NCBI GenBank assembly: GCA_013154075.1
Contig: JAADDG010000090.1
Coordinates: 1-8,737 of the forward strand
Source of the DNA: Campylobacterota bacterium
GTDB taxonomy: Bacteria > Campylobacterota > Campylobacteria > Campylobacterales > JAADDG01
Length of the DNA stretch: 8,737 bases
Reading direction: 5' to 3'
Shown: piece by piece, positions 1 to 7,600 of the stretch
Numbering within the stretch: the stretch's first letter is position 1
Layout of the letters: every line of letters starts with the position of its first letter
Notes under the pieces: model-generated
Seen by the model: only the letters and a program-made list of their open reading frames with translations
Told to the model about the DNA's origin: nothing
Database searches by the model: none
Translations under genes and position numbers: made by a program

Positions 1-1467
1 TCTTATGAAGAGAATATTGCGATAGGCGATAAAATAAACGAATTTGTCAGACTCAATGCCGATGAAATAAAGGCTTTTTGCGTATGCGAGGGCGGAAATC
101 TCGGCTTTACTCAGCAAGCGAGAATAGAGTATGCCAAAAACGGCGGCAGAATAAATCTCGATAGTATCGACAACAGTGCCGGGGTTAATATAAGCGATCA
201 TGAAGTGAATTTGAAGATACTTTTAAACGATCTTGTGAAAAAAAATCTACTAAGTTACGAGCAGAGAAACGAACAGCTCTCGCTTCTTAGCGATCAAGTC
301 GTAAAGAGCGTTTTGTGGACGAACTATTTTCAACCTCTTGCCATCTCTTTGGATGAGATAAAATCGAAAGAGTCTTTGGATGATTTTCTAAAGAGTATTA
401 GGGTTTTGGAGAATAATTTGGAGTTTTTTAAAAGGGTGGATTTCAAAATCCCTCAAGATAATGACTTTGAAGAGGTTTTAAATAGAGACGGATCTATCAT
501 AAGACCCATTTTATCCACGCTTTTGTTATATTCGAAGATATTTTTGAAAAATATTCTAAATCAAAGCTCATTTTTGGATACGGAATCCGCTTTTGAGAAG
601 TTTCTTTTCAAATACTTTCCGAAATCTTTCGTATCGGTTTATGAGGATGAGATAAAAGAGCACTATCTAAAAAAAGAGATTATGGCTATGATGATCTCTA
701 ACGAGATTATAAACTTTTTCGGTTCGTCTTTCATAAGCGATTACGAGGAGCTTGGAGAAGAGAAGTTTTTGCTGAAAATTAAGGCTTATTTGATTACAAA
801 CGACCTTTTTAAAGCCAACGATATAAGATATGAGCTTTATAGGAGGGAAAAAGAGATAGGGGCGTTAAAAATCTATCCTCTTTTGATCAAGATAGAAGAG
901 GCCATTTTGTATAATGTGAGATGGATGTTGAAAGGATTGTATGAAAGGGATATCTGCTACTCTTATATTTTGGAGCACCAAAAATCGATAGAGTATTTTC
1001 TATCCATCTTGAATCTTCCGAAAGTTAACGTCGTAAAAGATGACGAAAAAATAAATGACTTTTTCACGAAACTTGATTATCTGAAGCTTGTAACGGGAGT
1101 TTTGATAGTTTATAAAAGCGAGATAGTCGATTTTGTGGAGATCGGAAAGATATATTATATGGTTATAGACAAGCTCTCTATCGTCTCTTTGATGAGAATG
1201 ATTGAGGAGCTTAGTGTCAAAGACTCTTCCGAAGAGATTTTGCAAAGACAGCTAAAGACGATGATTGAAGTTTTGGTGATCGATTTGACTAAAAATATTT
1301 TAAAATTTAAGAGAAAAAACGAGGATGAAAAAGAGAGTGTGGAAAATTATTTTAAAGAAAAAGAGTTTGATTTGAAAAAATTTAGAGAAGATATAAAAGC
1401 TTTGAAAGAGAGCGGTTTTTCTCTAACCGATCTCTCCATAGCCGTAAACAGACTGCTTTTGTTGTAA
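1..1467 (+). CDS. NAD-specific glutamate dehydrogenase, C-terminal part (5' end outside window)
   Basis: The frame is open from base 1, so this is the last 488 residues of a longer protein; the GTG at 205 is internal and not a start. Fragment residues 30-70 carry the signature of the large bacterial NAD-glutamate dehydrogenases: GGNLGFTQQARIEYA followed by GGRINLDSIDNSAGV and SDHEVN. The family oxidises glutamate to 2-oxoglutarate and ammonia with NAD+, linking amino-acid breakdown to central carbon metabolism in the cytoplasm. The signature belongs to the nucleotide-binding catalytic part; the following 400 or so residues are a charged, mainly helical tail, as in this family (about 1000-1600 residues), ending IAVNRLLLL. 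No frameshift is seen in the visible part. xseA follows after 9 bases, with its ribosome binding site overlapping this stop codon, so the two are probably cotranscribed. The family call is confident; the subclass by size cannot be judged because the N-terminus is missing. Confidence 0.9.
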   Translation, partial: SYEENIAIGDKINEFVRLNADEIKAFCVCEGGNLGFTQQARIEYAKNGGRINLDSIDNSAGVNISDHEVNLKILLNDLVKKNLLSYEQRNEQLSLLSDQVVKSVLWTNYFQPLAISLDEIKSKESLDDFLKSIRVLENNLEFFKRVDFKIPQDNDFEEVLNRDGSIIRPILSTLLLYSKIFLKNILNQSSFLDTESAFEKFLFKYFPKSFVSVYEDEIKEHYLKKEIMAMMISNEIINFFGSSFISDYEELGEEKFLLKIKAYLITNDLFKANDIRYELYRREKEIGALKIYPLLIKIEEAILYNVRWMLKGLYERDICYSYILEHQKSIEYFLSILNLPKVNVVKDDEKINDFFTKLDYLKLVTGVLIVYKSEIVDFVEIGKIYYMVIDKLSIVSLMRMIEELSVKDSSEEILQRQLKTMIEVLVIDLTKNILKFKRKNEDEKESVENYFKEKEFDLKKFREDIKALKESGFSLTDLSIAVNRLLLL

Positions 1468-1476
1468 GGATGTTGG

Positions 1477-2745
1477 ATGAATATGAGTTTGCAAGAGCCT
1501 ATAAGCGTTACGGAGCTTAACAATCAGATAAAGACTCTTTTAGAGACCACCTTTTTCAATGTCTATGTAGAGGGTGAGCTCTCTCGTATCACCTATCATG
1601 CGTCAGGACATATCTATTTTACGCTAAAGGATGAGAATTCATCCATCTCCTGCGTTATGTTTAGAGGAAATAAAAGAAAGCTTAAATTTAGGCTTCAAGA
1701 GGGTATGAAGGTATTTATCAAAGGGAGTATTACCGTATACTCTCCAAGAGGCAATTATCAGATAAATTGTCTTGATATAGAGCCTTCGGGAGAGGGAGCT
1801 TTGGCGCTGGCTTTCAAGCAGCTAAAAGAGAAGCTTCAGGCGAAAGGCTATTTCGATCAGGCGAGAAAAAAGGCTTTACCGAAATTTGTGGATAAAATAG
1901 TGATAGTTACTTCCAAAACGGGAGCTGCGATTCAGGATATGCTAAGAGTCGCCAAAAAACGCTGGCCTCTTGTAGAGATCGTTTTGATAGATACTTTGGT
2001 GCAGGGAGAGGCGGCTGCTTTAGATATAGCGAGAAATATAAAGATCGCCGACTCTTTGGGAGCAGATGTGATTATTGTAGGTAGAGGCGGTGGAAGTGTG
2101 GAGGATCTGTGGGCTTTCAACGAAGAAGTTGTGGCCGATGCCATTTTTGAAGCCAAAACTCCGATAGTCTCGGCCGTAGGGCATGAGATAGATTTTCTAA
2201 TAAGCGATTTTACGGCCGATTTGAGAGCTCCGACTCCTTCGGCCGCTATGGAGATGATCTTGCCCGATATCAATGAGGTTCGGATATATTTCGATACTCT
2301 TTTTGAAAATTATGAATCGGTTATGAGAAAGATTTTGGATAAAAAAGCTCAAACTCTTTTGCATCTTTATAATCTCTATGAGCAGAACAATATCATCTCA
2401 AAAATAGAGCTTTTTGAAAAGGAGATAGAGAGTCTAAGAGAGAGATTCTCCTCATATCTTGAATTTGTTTTGGATAGAAAATCGAAAGATGTTTCGGAGC
2501 TTACTAACTCTATAAATAGCGCGATGGAGGCGGTTTTCTCTCTGAAAGAGAATGATCTTTTATCTCTTAAAAGAAGCTATGAAAACAACGATCCCTCAAA
2601 AAGAGGCAAAAAGGGCTTTGCTCAGATAGTAAAGGAGGGATCTATCGTCTCATTATCCGATTTGAAAGAGAGGGATCTAATAGAGCTTCAAGATCCCTTC
2701 ACCGTCGTAAAGGCCGAGGTTTTAGGAAAAAAGAAGCTAAATTAA
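1477..2745 (+). CDS. xseA: Exodeoxyribonuclease VII large subunit
   Basis: Large, catalytic subunit of exonuclease VII, which with several XseB subunits degrades single-stranded DNA from both ends in repair and recombination. At 422 residues it is slightly shorter than the E. coli protein (456). Residues about 8-105 form the OB-fold nucleic-acid-binding domain (ISVTELNNQIKTLLE, then GHIYFTLKDENSSISCVMF). Residues about 115-310 are the catalytic core, with IVIVTSKTGAAIQDML, GRGGGSVEDLWAFNEE (202-217) and VSAVGHEIDFLISDFTADLR around His236. A coiled-coil stretch (about 275-370) and a short C-terminal beta segment (SIVSLSDLKERDLIEL) complete the family pattern. The start at 1477 is chosen because AAGGA at 1466-1470, overlapping the upstream stop, lies 6 bases before it; the in-frame ATG at 1483 is the alternative. 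No xseB is visible nearby. The 3' end overlaps the convergent PAP2 gene by 4 bases. Confidence 0.97.
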   Translation: MNMSLQEPISVTELNNQIKTLLETTFFNVYVEGELSRITYHASGHIYFTLKDENSSISCVMFRGNKRKLKFRLQEGMKVFIKGSITVYSPRGNYQINCLDIEPSGEGALALAFKQLKEKLQAKGYFDQARKKALPKFVDKIVIVTSKTGAAIQDMLRVAKKRWPLVEIVLIDTLVQGEAAALDIARNIKIADSLGADVIIVGRGGGSVEDLWAFNEEVVADAIFEAKTPIVSAVGHEIDFLISDFTADLRAPTPSAAMEMILPDINEVRIYFDTLFENYESVMRKILDKKAQTLLHLYNLYEQNNIISKIELFEKEIESLRERFSSYLEFVLDRKSKDVSELTNSINSAMEAVFSLKENDLLSLKRSYENNDPSKRGKKGFAQIVKEGSIVSLSDLKERDLIELQDPFTVVKAEVLGKKKLN

Positions 2746-2763
2746 TTCTTTTTAGCTCTTTTT
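2727..2763. terminator. Bidirectional intrinsic terminator spanning overlapping stop codons
   Basis: An interrupted inverted repeat: GAAGCTAAA at 2733-2741 pairs with TTTAGCT and C at 2751-2758, with one bulged A (2734), and is extended by an A-run (2728-2732) pairing with a T-run (2759-2763). That gives 7 plus 6 base pairs with a 9-base loop. The loop contains TTAA (2742-2745), the shared end of xseA and the PAP2 gene. A-tract on one side and T-tract on the other is the layout of a two-way Rho-independent terminator. The GC core is short (AGC plus one GC pair), so strength is uncertain. Confidence 0.6.
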
Positions 2764-3341
2764 AGTATAAATTCCGCACTTAAAACTCCTATCAATGATC
2801 CTACTATGATATCGCTTAGATAATGTGCGTTTAGCTCCACTCTGCTAAAGGCTATTAGTGAAGCTAAGATGAAAAGAGCTATTTTATATCGAGGGAAGAA
2901 TGAGCTTAGTGCTACAAAGAGGCTAAAAGCGGTGGCTGCATGGCCTGAGGGAAAAGAGATATACTCATATTTGATATGAAACCAATCAAATCCGTAAAGG
3001 CCTTTTTCAAAAAGCATATCTGGTCTGTATCTGCCGACTATCACTTTCAAAATATCCGTTAAGATACCGGAGAAAGCTACTGAGAGAAATACTATTTTGG
3101 CTTTCTGGCTTTTGAAAATCAAAAATATTAGAAGAGAAGTAACCAAATAGAGTTCGCTTCTTCCAAAGAAAGTGATAAATTCGAAAAAGGGGTTTAGAAA
3201 CTTCTCTCTGTGAAAATAAAGAGCTATAGTTTTGTCTATAAAAAAGTAAGAGATAAGAGCGAAATTTAGGTACAGGAAAATTGGCAAAGCTTTTTGAGAA
3301 AGGGACTCTTTTTTGAAAGATTTAATGATAGAATTTATCAT
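2742..3341 (-). CDS. PAP2-family membrane phosphatase
   Basis: Integral membrane phosphatase of the type 2 phosphatidic acid phosphatase superfamily, 199 residues. All three signature motifs are intact: K99 with R106-P107 (KX6RP), P131-S-G-H134, and S166-R167 with H173 and D177 (SRX5HX3D). His134 is the expected proton donor and His173 the nucleophile that forms the phospho-enzyme. About six hydrophobic segments are visible (roughly 19-35, 63-77, 82-102, 133-149, 153-165 and 176-193), normal for the family. Members remove phosphate from membrane lipids such as phosphatidylglycerophosphate, undecaprenyl pyrophosphate or lipid A; the sequence does not show which substrate applies. The start is supported by GGAAGG 9 bases upstream on this strand. 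The gene lies 75 bases downstream of thpR and may share its transcript. Its end overlaps xseA by TTAA. Family call is sure, substrate unknown. Confidence 0.93.
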   Translation of the reverse strand: MINSIIKSFKKESLSQKALPIFLYLNFALISYFFIDKTIALYFHREKFLNPFFEFITFFGRSELYLVTSLLIFLIFKSQKAKIVFLSVAFSGILTDILKVIVGRYRPDMLFEKGLYGFDWFHIKYEYISFPSGHAATAFSLFVALSSFFPRYKIALFILASLIAFSRVELNAHYLSDIIVGSLIGVLSAEFILKRAKKN

Positions 3342-3372
3342 CAGATAATACCTTCCGTAATTTTTTCGGAAG
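3342..3372 (-). promoter_or_regulatory. PAP2 ribosome binding site within a small hairpin
   Basis: On the minus strand CTTCCG (3372-3367), a 9-base AT-rich loop, then CGGAAG (3357-3352) form a 6-bp stem. The 3' arm contains the Shine-Dalgarno GGAAGG of the PAP2 gene, so folding would hide it. The stem is short and is not followed by a T-run on the minus strand, which argues against a terminator for thpR. The rest of the thpR-PAP2 gap (to 3416) is AT-rich with no convincing promoter. Confidence 0.35.
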
Positions 3373-3416
3373 ATATTTTCTGCTAAAAAGATGAAAATTT
3401 TATGAAAACCGTGAAG

Positions 3417-3905
3417 TTAAAATGAACAAATAGGGGTGTAGATAGGGCCTTTTGGTGTAAGATCGCTTTTAAATAGAGTAACTTGGGGATAAAGATATCC
3501 AAGCTCTTTTTGACTCTCTTTATGTAGAAGTTTTTTATAGCCACTATTTAGGATCTCTTTTATTCTTATTAAAGTTACGTGGGGTTGAAATCTTCTGCCC
3601 GTTTTTCCAAACAGTTTCTCTAAATGAAGATGGCTTTTTAGGTAAATATTCTTTTCAAGGTTTACAAAGAGCACTCTCGGAGGTCTGCCGAAACTTCCTT
3701 CTCCTTTTAGATAGATCTTTTTGTGAGGAAAATCTACCGATTTTACTTTCTCTATCACCTCCTCTTTGTCTCTATCTCCAAAAAAGTATAAAGTGGCGTG
3801 CAAATTCTCCTCTTCCACCCATTTTCCTCTAAAATAGGGAGAGTAAGCTCTTTTTATACTTTCATAATCGTATAGTTTTGCTCTAACTCCCAAAAAGAGT
3901 CTCAT
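3417..3905 (-). CDS. thpR: RNA 2',3'-cyclic phosphodiesterase (2H/LigT family)
   Basis: Member of the 2H phosphoesterase superfamily, 162 residues, slightly shorter than typical LigT/ThpR proteins (about 175-190). The two catalytic HxTx motifs are present: H36-A-T38-L (NLHATLYFFG) and H109-V-T111-L (FQPHVTLIRI), spaced as expected. The N-terminus MRLFLGV is the usual first strand. The enzyme opens 2',3'-cyclic phosphate ends of RNA, leaving a 2'-phosphate, and historically was measured as a 2'-5' RNA ligase; the role in the cell is not well defined. A basic loop (KTGRRFQPH) before the second motif fits RNA-end binding. The start codon overlaps the stop of the upstream ankyrin gene in ATGA (3902-3905), so translation is probably coupled. 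Alternative family names (LigT, 2'-5' RNA ligase) describe the same protein. Confidence 0.9.
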   Translation of the reverse strand: MRLFLGVRAKLYDYESIKRAYSPYFRGKWVEEENLHATLYFFGDRDKEEVIEKVKSVDFPHKKIYLKGEGSFGRPPRVLFVNLEKNIYLKSHLHLEKLFGKTGRRFQPHVTLIRIKEILNSGYKKLLHKESQKELGYLYPQVTLFKSDLTPKGPIYTPICSF

Positions 3906-4396
3906 TTTTGCTCCATTTGGGATAGTCTTTGCTCAAGATATTTTTTCATATCCATCTGTCCCAATTTTCTTGTATAGTCGAAAACGTTTAGATTGAACGT
4001 ATCTCTTATCATCATATCGGCTCCCTTTTCAAGTAGATAATCCACTATTTCAAATAGTGAGAAGGAGGCTGCCAGCATAAGAGGCGTAAATCCGCTTCTT
4101 CTTGTCGGTTTATTGATATCGAAATCGAAATTTTCCACCAGATATTTGACAAGATCGAGTCTGTTTGCAGCTATGGCGTCATCGAGCAAATTGACACCTT
4201 CGTTTGTTTTCGCTTCTATATCCGCTCCATTTTCTACCAAAAGCGTAAAATTATCGAAAGATATGTTTTTAGAGATAGCGTATGATAGTAGAGATTTCTC
4301 TTCTATCTCGATATCTTTTAGATCGTTATATTTTTTTAAAGCTTTTTTTAGAGAGGCTCTATCGTCTCTATCTATGGCAATTTTTAGGTCTTCCAT
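3902..4396 (-). CDS. Ankyrin-repeat protein
   Basis: A 164-residue soluble protein built almost wholly of ankyrin repeats. About four to five repeats are visible: a degenerate one at 1-32, then 33-64 (LLSYAISKN and LLVENGADIEAKT), 65-98 (LLDDAIAANRLDLVKYLVE), 99-133 (the best match: GFTPLMLAASFSLFEIVDYLLEKGADM) and a degenerate capping repeat at 134-157. Ankyrin arrays bind other proteins; no catalytic domain, signal peptide or membrane segment is seen, so it is probably cytoplasmic. The start at 4396 has AGGGGG 8 bases upstream, a somewhat unusual but GC-strong ribosome binding site, and a promoter about 30 bases upstream. It is the first gene of the leftward cluster and overlaps thpR by 4 bases. 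The binding partner is unknown; the product of a translationally coupled neighbour such as ThpR is a reasonable guess only. Confidence 0.85.
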   Translation of the reverse strand: MEDLKIAIDRDDRASLKKALKKYNDLKDIEIEEKSLLSYAISKNISFDNFTLLVENGADIEAKTNEGVNLLDDAIAANRLDLVKYLVENFDFDINKPTRRSGFTPLMLAASFSLFEIVDYLLEKGADMMIRDTFNLNVFDYTRKLGQMDMKKYLEQRLSQMEQK

Positions 4397-4420
4397 TTGA
4401 TTTTCCCCCTATATTAAAAG

Positions 4421-4438
4421 TACTTATATTGTAGCATA
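4421..4438 (-). promoter_or_regulatory. Leftward promoter (extended -10) for the ankyrin-thpR-PAP2 cluster
   Basis: On the minus strand the sequence reads TATGCTACAAT, with the -10 hexamer TACAAT at 4433-4428 and an extended-10 TG one base before it. This matches sigma-70 promoters of Campylobacterota, which rely on the extended -10 and an upstream AT-rich stretch more than on a -35 box; T- and A-rich sequence is present upstream (4438-4470). Transcription would start near 4421, giving a leader of about 25 bases before the ankyrin start codon, with AGGGGG as ribosome binding site. No recognisable -35. Confidence 0.6.
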
Positions 4439-4504
4439 AAAAAGGGTGAATTTTTTCTTTCTCTTTTTAATGAAATCTTTTATGAAAGATAGAGAAGAAA
4501 ATAA

Positions 4505-4510
4505 TATATT
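4505..4510 (+). promoter_or_regulatory. Candidate -10 box for the large repeat-protein gene
   Basis: TATATT matches the TATAAT consensus at five of six bases and lies in very AT-rich DNA, so the match has little weight. A start near 4517 would produce a leader of about 90 bases holding the whole nested inverted repeat at 4531-4597. A rival is the TG-preceded TATCTT at 4528-4533, which would start within the repeat and remove its left outer arm. The rest of the divergent spacer (4440-4500) contains weak purine/pyrimidine dyads (for example ATCTTT/AAAGAT at 4475-4490) and nothing else recognisable. Confidence 0.25.
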
Positions 4511-4530
4511 TTAAAGAAAATATTTGTTAT

Positions 4531-4597
4531 CTTTGTAAAAAATAAAAAATCAAATTTAAAAAATGATATTTGATTTTTTTAAAAAAACTTTACAAAG
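4531..4597 (+). promoter_or_regulatory. Nested inverted repeat in the leader, running into the Shine-Dalgarno
   Basis: Inner stem: AAAAAATCAAAT (4544-4555) and ATTTGATTTTTT (4568-4579) are perfect 12-base complements with a 12-base loop. Outer stem: CTTTGTAAA (4531-4539) and TTTACAAAG (4589-4597) are perfect 9-base complements enclosing the first, separated from it by 4 and 9 unpaired bases. The right outer arm covers the AAAG that begins the ribosome binding site AAAGGAGGTGA. The structure is almost pure A/U, so as RNA it would be weak and temperature-sensitive; as DNA it could be an operator dyad. The repeats are seen directly; the role is inferred. Confidence 0.5.
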
Positions 4598-4604
4598 GAG
4601 GTGA
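4594..4604 (+). promoter_or_regulatory. Near-perfect ribosome binding site that fixes the GTG start
   Basis: AAAGGAGGTGA is fully complementary to the 3' end of 16S rRNA, and GGAGG lies 6 bases before GTG at 4608. The TGA in this site (4602-4604) is in frame with the following gene, so the protein cannot start further upstream. This decides that the product begins MAQNVTIYED and has no signal peptide. Confidence 0.85.
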
Positions 4605-4607
4605 AAA

Positions 4608-7600
4608 GTGGCACAAAATGTTACCATTTACGAGGATGCGGAGGACGGGAGTATAAAAGGGTGGGAGATTTATGACAAAAATCCTCCGGGAGCCGTTATT
4701 AGAAACGTTTACGATAGTGAAAGAAAGAGCAGAGTTATAGAGTTTCAGGGGCATGGCATAGACAACGGCTATTGGCTTAGGAAAGATAATCTCGCTTATT
4801 GGGATAATAGAACTCAATTTATACTTGAGTGGAGTATGAAGTTTGCCGAAACCTATATTATTTACGTATATCTTTATACAAATAAAGGTTTTAAATATCT
4901 TCAATACGAACCCAGAGACGACAATCCTTTGGGTAGCGGAAATTATATAAAGATAGGTTTGGGAAGCTCCACGAAAGACGGCAAATGGCATACGATTAGA
5001 AGAGATCTTAGAGAAGATATCCATTTGGCCCAAAAAGATACTCAGATAATAGCCGTAGAGGCTTTTTTGGTCAGAGGAAACGGAAGAGTGGACGATATCA
5101 AGCTTATGAGAGATTCCATCTCTCCCGCGCCTCCTTTAGCTCCGAGCGATCTTGAGGCGGTTAGCTCCTCTTTAAGTGTTACTCTAAGCTGGAAGGATAA
5201 TTCCGATAACGAAAGCGGTTTTAATGTTTATAGAGATGGAGTTTTGATCCATACGACCGCTATGAATAAAACCTTTTATACGGATGAGGGACTCTCTCCC
5301 GATACCGCGTATAGTTATGAAGTTAGGGCTTTTAATAGTTACGGTGAGAGTGAGGGAGTTAGAATAAGCGTAAAAACGGAACCTCAAACGACTGTTACCG
5401 TTTACGAAGATGCGGAGGACGGATCGATTGCGGGATGGGCTATATATGACAGATATCCTCCGGGAGCTACTATAAAAAATGTTTTCGATAACGATAAAAA
5501 CAGCAGGGTTATAGAGCTTAAAGGACATGGAGTAGGAAACGGTTTTTGGCTTAGAAACAGCGATTTTTCTTATTGGGATAACAAAAAGCAGTTTATAGCC
5601 AAATGGAGTATGAAGTTTGCCGAAAACTATATAATCTATTTTTATATTCTAACTACCAAAGGATATAAATATCTTCAATATGAGCCGAGAAACGATGATC
5701 TTCTTGGAAGCGGCAACTATATAAGATACGGTTTGGGAGAGGGTACGAAGGACGGTAAATGGCATACAATAGAGAGAGATCTTAGAGAGGATCTTAAAAA
5801 CGCTCAAAGCGATACGGACATAATAGCCGTAGAAGCATTTTTGGTTAGAGGTAGCGGAAGAGTCGATGATATCATGCTTTTATCCAAAGACGTTACTCCT
5901 CCCCAAAAACCGGCCGCTCCGAGCGATCTGAAAGCCGAAGTTGAGACAAGAAGTATAACTCTAAGCTGGAGGGATAATTCCGATAACGAAAGCGGTTTCA
6001 ATATCTATAGAGACGGGGTTTTAATCTTTTCGACAACTCCCAACGTTACTTCTTATACCGATACCGGTTTGACGCCTTCCACTTCTTATACATATTCGGT
6101 AACGGCGGTAAACGACGCCGGAGAGAGCGAATCGATTTCGATCACCGTAGTTACGAAAGAGAGCGAAGGGGGGGAGACAGTTACCGTTTATGAGGATGCG
6201 GAAGACGGGAATATAGAGGGTTGGAGCGTATATGACGATACTCCTTCGGGAGCGGTTATTAGAAACGTTTATGATAGCGATAAAAAAAGCAGAGTAATAG
6301 AGCTAAAGGGCCACGGTATCGATAACGGTTATTGGCTTAGAAACGGTGACGGCTCTTATTGGAGTAATAGAAAGCAGTTTATAATAGAGTGGAGTATGAA
6401 ATATAGCGAAAATTTTATCGTCTATATTCTGCTTACCACCGACAAAGGAACGAGATATTTAAGGTATGATCCTGTAGATAGCGACGCTTTGGGAAGCGGT
6501 ACGTATATCAAATACGGAATAGGAAGCTCTACTAAAGATGGCAAATGGCATACGATTAGAAGGGATCTTAGAGAGGATTTGAAAAAAGCTCAGCCCGATA
6601 CGAAGCTTATAGAGGTGGAAGCCTTTTTGATCAGAGGAAACGGAAGGGTTGACGATATTAAACTGATAGGAGAGAAAGAACCCGATTTTCCTCCCGCCAA
6701 GCCTACCGATTTGAAAGCTTCGGTTACGAAAAACAGCGTAAGTTTGACATGGAAGGATAACGCTCAAAGTGAAAGCGGCTATAAGATCTATAGAGACGGG
6801 GTTTTGATTTTTACTACCGCGGCCAATATCACGTCATACAAGGATGAAAATTTATCTCCGGATACGAAATATAGATATGCCGTGAGAGCTTATAACGATG
6901 TAGGAGAGAGTGAGGAAGCCTCTATAGAGGTGACTACTATGCCGGATGATTCGAAAGCCTATTACGTATCTCCTCAAGGAGATGACTCTTGGGACGGGAA
7001 AGCCGATACTTACAAAGGCGGAAATCACGGACCTTGGAAGACCATTCAGCATGCGGCTTCGGTTGTGAAAGCGGGTGAAACCGTGTATGTAAGAGAGGGT
7101 ACTTATGTAGGCCCTATTAGGATCCAAAGATCCGGTTCGGCAAATGAAGGGTATATCACTTTTAGAAATTATCCGGGAGAAAAGCCCGTAATTACGAGAA
7201 GAGATCAAAATATGTCGGTAGATACCTTTTATGGAATCGGAGTCTCTTATATCAAAATTATAGGTTTTCATATTTATCAGGGAGTTAGAGCCGGTATCAA
7301 ATTTTACGGGCCGGGAAGTCATATAGAGATAAGAAACAACGAAGTTTCCGAGCTAAACGCCAATATTCCGGTAGAGAAGAGATTGGAACACGCTATTTGT
7401 ATAACCGCTTATAAAGATAGGCCGATGTCGCATATCGTTATAGATTCCAATCACGTTCATCATAACCATACCGGAAATCCGAATGTGGGTGGAGCCTATG
7501 ACGAGGCTATGACCGTTCTTGGAGCGGTGGAGTATTTTAGGGTGACGAACAATATAGTGCATGATAACGATTTTATAGGATTGGATATTATAGGTCACCA

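Noticed and set aside
205..207. GTG at 205 as the start of a separate 420-residue gene
   Set aside because: The frame is open back to base 1 and the upstream codons encode the conserved NAD-GDH signature that continues directly into SDHEVN.
1932..2273. 113-codon minus-strand frame inside xseA
   Set aside because: It lies opposite the most conserved catalytic part of XseA and has no independent support.
4113..4400. 95-residue open frame on the plus strand opposite the ankyrin gene
   Set aside because: It is antisense to a gene with clear ankyrin repeats, has Ser/Phe-rich complementary-strand composition and no ribosome binding site of note.
4459..4496. Imperfect dyad TTCTCT/AGAGAA enclosing ATCTTT/AAAGAT in the divergent spacer as an operator
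   Set aside because: The arms are only 6 bp, low complexity and separated by an unpaired 10-base bulge; this is expected by chance in such purine/pyrimidine-rich DNA.
4563..4604. A 13-codon upstream reading frame (MIFDFFKKTLQRR, stop in the Shine-Dalgarno) as a leader peptide
   Set aside because: It has no ribosome binding site, lies mostly inside the inverted repeat, and its composition is what AT-rich DNA yields by chance.
4620..6956. Tandem repeats as a CRISPR array or mobile element
   Set aside because: Units are about 260 codons long, in frame and coding, with protein-level conservation; no short repeat-spacer pattern, transposase or terminal inverted repeats are present.
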